Source of the DNA: Oscillospiraceae bacterium
GTDB taxonomy: Bacteria > Bacillota > Clostridia > Oscillospirales > Oscillospiraceae
Assembly (NCBI GenBank): GCA_017535635.1
Contig: JAFXTU010000059.1
Location: 62,001 to 126,000 of the forward strand
Reading direction: 5' to 3'
Length of the DNA stretch: 64,000 nt
Shown here: in pieces, positions 59,959 through 64,000 of the stretch
How the letters are laid out: each line of letters begins with the position of its first letter
How positions within the stretch are numbered: position 1 is the first letter of the stretch
Made by a program: the position numbers and the translations under genes
Notes under the pieces: generated by a model
The model's input: the letters and a program-made list of their open reading frames with translations, nothing else
What the model was told of the DNA's origin: nothing
The model's database searches: none

Positions 59959-60935
59959 GACCCTTCAATCATCTGAATCCTGCGACCCTGGAAGAGGCCG
60001 CGGAGGCCCTGAGACAGCCCGGCAGCGTGGCTATGGCCGGAGGCGGCGACCTGCTGGGCGCCCTGAAGGACGATATCGCCCGGGAGTACCCGAAGCTCGT
60101 GGTGAACCTCAAGAGCATTCCCGGGCTGGACCGGACCGAAGTCCGGGACGGCGCCCTCTGCATCGGCGCCCTCTGCCTGCTGGGAGACCTGAGCCGAAAT
60201 GAGCTCGTGCTGCAATACGCCCCCATGCTGGCGGAGGCGGCGGGAAAGTGCGCCTCCCCCGCCCTGCGGGAGAACAGCTCCATCGGCGGAAACTTATGTC
60301 AACTTCCCCGCTGCTGGTACTTTCGCAAGCTGAATAACCGCTTCGACTGCGCCCGTAAGGGCGGGGAGCGCTGCTTCGCCCTCTCCGGAGACAACCGCTA
60401 CCATTCCGTCTTCGGCCCCGCCGTTTTTGAGAACTGCGACGGGAAGAAGCGGGCCTGTATCGCCGTGAACCAGGCGGAGCTGGCCCCACCCCTGATGGCC
60501 CTGGGGGCAGAAATCGTGACCACACTGCGGACGCTTCCCGTCGGGGAGTTCTTCGGCGTAAGAGTTATGTCAACCACAGTTCTGGAGCCCGGCGAGCTGC
60601 TGACGGAGATCCGCATCCCCCTGCCGGAAGCCGGAACGAAGATGCGCTACAAGCGCTTCTCCTTCCGGAAGAGCATCGACTTCCCGGTGGTGAACCTGGC
60701 CATCGTGAAAACGCCGGAAAACGAATACCGCGTCGCTTTGGGCGGCGTGGCCCCCATGCCGATAAGAGCGGAGGCGGCGGAGGAACTGCTCCGGGGAAAG
60801 GAGCTCACGCCCGAGCTGGCGGAGGCAGCCGGAAGGGCCGCTGTGCGAGACGCCAAGCCCACGGAGGCGAATGCCTACAAGCTCCAGCTGGTCAAGACGC
60901 TTCTTAAGCGGGAGCTCATCTCCATGATGGATTGA
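59955..60935 (+). CDS. FAD-binding subunit of the molybdenum hydroxylase, with Cys-rich loop
   Basis: A 326-residue CoxM/HcrB-type subunit. The FAD pyrophosphate loop is MAGGGDLLGAL (about 27-37), and NSSIGGNLC is the second FAD motif. An insertion of about 40 residues carries C115, C120, C132 and C140 (LCQLPRCWYFR, RFDCARKGGERC), like the loop that binds an additional [4Fe-4S] cluster in 4-hydroxybenzoyl-CoA reductase beta subunits. It oxidises or reduces the external electron carrier. GGAGG lies six bases before ATG 59955. Confidence 0.9.
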   Translation: MRPFNHLNPATLEEAAEALRQPGSVAMAGGGDLLGALKDDIAREYPKLVVNLKSIPGLDRTEVRDGALCIGALCLLGDLSRNELVLQYAPMLAEAAGKCASPALRENSSIGGNLCQLPRCWYFRKLNNRFDCARKGGERCFALSGDNRYHSVFGPAVFENCDGKKRACIAVNQAELAPPLMALGAEIVTTLRTLPVGEFFGVRVMSTTVLEPGELLTEIRIPLPEAGTKMRYKRFSFRKSIDFPVVNLAIVKTPENEYRVALGGVAPMPIRAEAAEELLRGKELTPELAEAAGRAAVRDAKPTEANAYKLQLVKTLLKRELISMMD

Positions 60936-60952
60936 CGCCAAAGCAACATTTG

Positions 60953-60993
60953 CGGGAGGTCTCCAGGTTTCCCTGGCGGCCTCCCGCTTTTTG
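60953..60993 (+). terminator. Terminator of the molybdenum hydroxylase operon
   Basis: An 8-bp outer stem GCGGGAGG/CCTCCCGC with an inner CCAGG/CCTGG stem is followed by TTTTT. Confidence 0.85.
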
Positions 60994-61005
60994 CTTTCAT
61001 CCACT

Positions 61006-61548
61006 TCAGGATTCCATCTGTTTTCCCAGAAAGCCGGCCACGGTCTGGGCCAGCTTGTCCTCCACCTCTCCCACGGGAGCGGCGGTCCCGCCGCTGAGAA
61101 AGACCACGCAGCCCATCACGTCTCCTTCGGAGATGATGGGAACGGCGATGGCCACGCTGTAATTGTTGTTCCCCTCCGCCACGGGCAGGGCCTTGTCCCC
61201 CTCCTGCTTGTGATAGACCTGCCTCGCCTCCATGACCTCGCTGAGCTCGCCGCTGATTCGTTTCTCGTTCAACTCCCGCCGGGGCGCTCCGCTGACGGAG
61301 ATGATGCTGTCCCGGTCCGTGATCACGGTGATCTGGTTGGTGGTTTTATGCATGGTTTCGCAGAACTGGCCCGCGAAGCTGCTGAGCTCCCCCATGGGAG
61401 AGTATTTTTTGAAAATGACCTCGCCGTCGTTGCTGGTAAAGATCTCCAGGGGATCGCTCTCCCGGATGTGGAGCGTCCTGCGGATCTCCTTGGGGATCAC
61501 GACGCGCCCAAGGTCGTCGATGCGCCGGACGATTCCTGTCGCTTTCAT
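61006..61548 (-). CDS. spoVT: Stage V sporulation protein T
   Basis: A 180-residue regulator. The N-terminal AbrB/SpoVT swapped-hairpin DNA-binding domain is MKATGIVRRIDDLGRVVIPKEIRRTLHI, and a GAF-like domain spans about 55-180. In spore formers it tunes late forespore (sigma-G) genes. AGGAGGA precedes ATG 61548; the longer in-frame start is rejected. I could not identify a convincing sigma-G promoter upstream. Confidence 0.92.
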   Translation of the reverse strand: MKATGIVRRIDDLGRVVIPKEIRRTLHIRESDPLEIFTSNDGEVIFKKYSPMGELSSFAGQFCETMHKTTNQITVITDRDSIISVSGAPRRELNEKRISGELSEVMEARQVYHKQEGDKALPVAEGNNNYSVAIAVPIISEGDVMGCVVFLSGGTAAPVGEVEDKLAQTVAGFLGKQMES

Positions 61549-61677
61549 TGCGTCTTCCTCCTGCTTCTTTCTTTCTCGCCCGCTTCTCACAGCCTGCGCT
61601 GCGCGAAGCTGCCTGTGCAGGAATTAGGTTCCGCAGTTTCCGCTTTTCTATGCGCCCGGCAGGATTTGGCAGACCTT

Positions 61678-62799
61678 TTATCCGGCCGCCCACGGACGAT
61701 AATCGCCTTTTTCCAAAATGTCCGCGATCCGCTCGCAGGCGTGTCCGTCCCCATAGGGATTGCAGGCATGGCTCATCTTCTGATACTCGCTCTCGTCCTC
61801 CAGGAGAAGCTTGAAGGTCTTGTAAATGGTCTCCTCATCCGTGCCGACCAGCTTGAGAGTTCCGGCCTCCACGCCCTCCGGACGCTCGGTGGTATCCCGC
61901 ATCACCAGGACCGGGACGCCGTAGGAAGGGCACTCCTCCTGGATGCCCCCGGAATCCGTGAGACAGAGATAGGAGCGGGCTTCAAAATTGTGGCAGTCGA
62001 ACACCTCCAAAGGCTCTATGATGTGGATACGGTCAAAGCTGCCCAATTCTTCATCGGCCGCCTGCCTTACCGCAGGGTTCATATGGATGGGATAGACGGC
62101 CTTGCACTCGGGATGCTCCTCCAGCACCCGCCGGATCGCCCGGAACATATGGTGCATGGGCTCGCCCAGGTTCTCCCGGCGGTGGGCGGTGATGAAAATC
62201 AGCTTGTCTCCTCCCACCCAATCCAGCTCCGGATGGCGGTAGTCGGGCCGGACCGTGTGCTGCATCGCGTCGATCACCGTATTTCCGGTGACGTAGATGC
62301 TGCCGGGGTTCTTTCCCTCCCGGAGCAGATGCTCCGCCGCCAGGGGCGTCGGCGCAAAGTTGTATTGTGAGATCAGGCTCACCGCCTGGCGATTGAATTC
62401 TTCCGGGTATGGGCTGTAGAGGTGATAGGTGCGCAGACCGGCCTCCACATGCCCCACCGGAATCTGCAGATAGAAGCAGGCGAGAGCCGTTACAAACGTG
62501 GTGGAGGTATCCCCGTGGACAAGGACCACGTCGGGTTTTTCTTTTTCCAGCACCACTTTGATCCCGTTCAGTATGCCCGTAGTAATGTCAAAGAGGGTCT
62601 GCCGGTCCTTCATGATGTTCAGGTCATGGTCCGGGACCACGCCGAAGGTACTCAACACCTGATCCAGCATCTGGCGGTGCTGCGCCGTAACGCATACGGC
62701 TACCTCCAGCCCTTCCCGTCTCTTCATCTCATTGACCAGGGGGCAGATCTTGATCGCCTCCGGGCGGGTACCAAACACAGTCATTATTTTTTTCTTCAT
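61678..62799 (-). CDS. wecB: UDP-N-acetylglucosamine 2-epimerase (non-hydrolysing)
   Basis: A 373-residue GT-B-fold enzyme that interconverts UDP-GlcNAc and UDP-ManNAc. FGTRPEAIKICPLV at the N-terminus, VHGDTSTTF, FITAHRREN and LTDSGGIQEECPSYGVP are family motifs. UDP-ManNAc feeds wall teichoic acid or capsule pathways; a WecG-type transferase that could use it is encoded at 40.4 kb. GGGAGA lies seven bases before ATG 62799, with its own promoter upstream. Confidence 0.94.
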   Translation of the reverse strand: MKKKIMTVFGTRPEAIKICPLVNEMKRREGLEVAVCVTAQHRQMLDQVLSTFGVVPDHDLNIMKDRQTLFDITTGILNGIKVVLEKEKPDVVLVHGDTSTTFVTALACFYLQIPVGHVEAGLRTYHLYSPYPEEFNRQAVSLISQYNFAPTPLAAEHLLREGKNPGSIYVTGNTVIDAMQHTVRPDYRHPELDWVGGDKLIFITAHRRENLGEPMHHMFRAIRRVLEEHPECKAVYPIHMNPAVRQAADEELGSFDRIHIIEPLEVFDCHNFEARSYLCLTDSGGIQEECPSYGVPVLVMRDTTERPEGVEAGTLKLVGTDEETIYKTFKLLLEDESEYQKMSHACNPYGDGHACERIADILEKGDYRPWAAG

Positions 62800-62847
62800 A
62801 CGTAAATCTCCCAGGGACCGTCACGGGTTCATCTAATATTTTTGTTC

Positions 62848-62876
62848 AGTATAACACACTGGCTCCAAAAAGTAAA
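62848..62876 (-). promoter_or_regulatory. Promoter for wecB
   Basis: TTTACT (62871-62876) and TATACT (62848-62853) on the minus strand with a 17-bp spacer, the same boxes as upstream of the Fic gene. Confidence 0.65.
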
Positions 62877-62883
62877 GGAACAG

Positions 62884-62912
62884 GGGAGACCAAACGTCCC
62901 CGTGAGTCTCCC
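62884..62912 (-). terminator. Probable terminator of the flavoprotein gene
   Basis: A 7-bp stem GGGAGAC/GTCTCCC around a 15-nt loop is followed on the minus strand by CTGTTCCTTTACTTTTT. Confidence 0.5.
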
Positions 62913-62918
62913 GGACGC

Positions 62919-64000
62919 TCATTCTGCGGCCCGCTTCCCCGTCAGGTAGCCGAAGGTGAGGCTCGCCCCGTAGTTCTGGCCGGGGATGCGGAAATTATAA
63001 CAGTTTGCGTACATATCCCCCACCATGCTCCCCGCGCACCAGAGGCCGGGAATGGGCTCGTCGTCAGAGTCGCAGACCTGCATCCGGTGATTCGTCCTGG
63101 GTCCGCCCAGGACGGTGAAAAAGAGCCGGTCGCTAAGGCTGCACCCATAGAAGGGAGCCTCCCGGATCTCCTGGAGGTACTTGGACTTCTTGTGGAAATC
63201 CGCGTCAAACCCGGCGCGGCACAGCTCGTTGTACCTCCGGACGGTCTCCAGCGTCTCCCGGACCGGAAGACCCAGGGCTTCCGCCACGGCCTCCACGGAG
63301 TCCCCCTTCACCAGCCTGCCCTCGGAGACCTGTTCCTCCCAGGTTTTCAGCACCTGCTCCGGCCCGAGGTCCGGCCCCTCCCGCCGCCCGCCGTGGGCGC
63401 GGAAAATGGTCTCCCGGGCGTAATTGCTGCCCCAGACGGCGTAAGCCTGACCTCCCGGCTCCCGCAGGGTGGTGAGGGCGGTGTAAGCCCCGTTCATATC
63501 CTCATTGCAGTACCGCTCTCCCCGGCGGTTGAGCCGCAGGCCACGGTGGGAACCGTAGGGCTGGCTGGTGCCCAGGCGGCTGCCCTGGATCATGACAGCG
63601 CAGGGCCAGGTCCGCTGCCAGGCCGCCCCGGCCCAGAGGGCCATCTGCTGCCCTTCCCCCCGGTAGAGGCCGCGCACGGCGAAGCCCACGTCGTAATTTT
63701 CCCCGTCGGCGGTGAATTCCGGCGCGTACTGGGGACAGTACTTCGCCATCATCTCTTTGTTGGCGGAGAAATCCCCCGTGGCCAGGATCACGCCCTTCCG
63801 GGCCCGCAGCCGCAGATACTCTCCGTTTGCCGCCCGGACGACCACGGCGCAGACCCTGCCGTTCTTCTTCTCCAGGTACTTCGCCGGAGCGGAGTGGAGC
63901 ACTTCGCCCCCGGCGGCCAAAAACGCCTTTTCCAGGGCTTCCAGGGCAAGGCTTATGCCCGTACCCGCACGGGTGATCCCCTTCCCTGCAAAGGCGTGGG
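62919..64000 (-). CDS. FAD-dependent oxidoreductase, flavocytochrome c/fumarate-reductase-like (5' end outside window)
   Basis: The frame is open to the window edge, so the N-terminal FAD-binding Rossmann motif is not visible; about 360 residues are seen. GKGITRAGTGISLALEALEKA at the edge, GVILATGDFSANKEMM, and the C-terminal FAD site YANCYNFRIPGQNYGASLTFGYLTG fit the FAD_binding_2 family (fumarate reductase, urocanate reductase, ketosteroid dehydrogenase relatives). The capping-domain residues that define the substrate do not give a clear answer. It might reduce an enoate or similar acceptor. Confidence 0.85.
   Translation of the reverse strand, partial: HAFAGKGITRAGTGISLALEALEKAFLAAGGEVLHSAPAKYLEKKNGRVCAVVVRAANGEYLRLRARKGVILATGDFSANKEMMAKYCPQYAPEFTADGENYDVGFAVRGLYRGEGQQMALWAGAAWQRTWPCAVMIQGSRLGTSQPYGSHRGLRLNRRGERYCNEDMNGAYTALTTLREPGGQAYAVWGSNYARETIFRAHGGRREGPDLGPEQVLKTWEEQVSEGRLVKGDSVEAVAEALGLPVRETLETVRRYNELCRAGFDADFHKKSKYLQEIREAPFYGCSLSDRLFFTVLGGPRTNHRMQVCDSDDEPIPGLWCAGSMVGDMYANCYNFRIPGQNYGASLTFGYLTGKRAAE

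Overview
This 64 kb window is chromosomal DNA from a GC-rich, endospore-forming member of the Clostridia. The evidence is sleB, spoVT, a DUF421/DUF4363 pair, nrdR, an mltG-alaS-HIT-comEC-holA-rnmV block, strong GGAGG ribosome binding sites and sigma-A-type promoters. An Oscillospiraceae-like gut bacterium is my inference from composition and gene style; no 16S gene is present. I see no prophage, insertion sequence or CRISPR array.

Layout. 1-7.1 kb: the end of a uracil permease gene, a cytoplasmic glycoside hydrolase, a DnaQ-type exonuclease, then a leftward SpoIIM-like/xerD/DUF624/SDR set. 7.3-10.3 kb: tgt, yajC and DUF3792 leftward, then a DUF11-repeat protein. 10.4-16.2 kb: a small alarmone synthetase, glnS behind an apparent leader-peptide attenuator, a MATE exporter and a xylulokinase gene broken by one amber codon. 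16.3-20.8 kb: tRNA-Ala(GGC), an HTH-Fic protein, a decayed small gene, an SLH-domain protein, a subtilase-like protein lacking its catalytic domain and a membrane protein. 20.9-28.9 kb: sleB, thrS, an acyltransferase-like membrane protein, ychF, a lipoprotein M3 peptidase and glmM, all leftward. 29-30.9 kb: DUF421, DUF4363, nrdR and a small membrane protein. 30.8-39.5 kb: mltG-alaS-HIT-comEC-holA-rnmV. 39.6-42.8 kb: a Cys/Asn/Gly microprotein, then a leftward small-protein/DUF3786/sirtuin/WecG/5-FCL operon. 43-50.6 kb: a GGDEF-GGDEF-EAL protein, a GH28 polygalacturonase, a NUDIX hydrolase, a ferredoxin-tailed aldo/keto reductase and a large unrecognised protein. 50.7-55.3 kb: an Lrp-type regulator with an aminotransferase, then a two-component system. 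55.4-60.9 kb: an unusual molybdenum-hydroxylase locus. 61-64 kb: spoVT, a UDP-GlcNAc 2-epimerase and the end of a flavoprotein gene.

The best candidate for an undescribed system is 55.4-60.9 kb. A duplicated cupin protein, each half followed by a Cys-x7/8-Cys-x2-Cys-x2-Cys cluster, is divergently transcribed from a three-subunit xanthine-dehydrogenase-family enzyme. In that enzyme the [2Fe-2S] subunit carries an N-terminal C2H2 zinc-finger signature, and the molybdenum subunit lacks the usual catalytic glutamate and the GGGFGGK and FRGFG signatures. The FAD subunit has the Cys-rich loop seen in 4-hydroxybenzoyl-CoA reductase-type subunits. The second strong signal is the glnS leader: promoter, ribosome binding site, a 14-codon peptide with two adjacent Gln codons, then an intrinsic terminator just before glnS.
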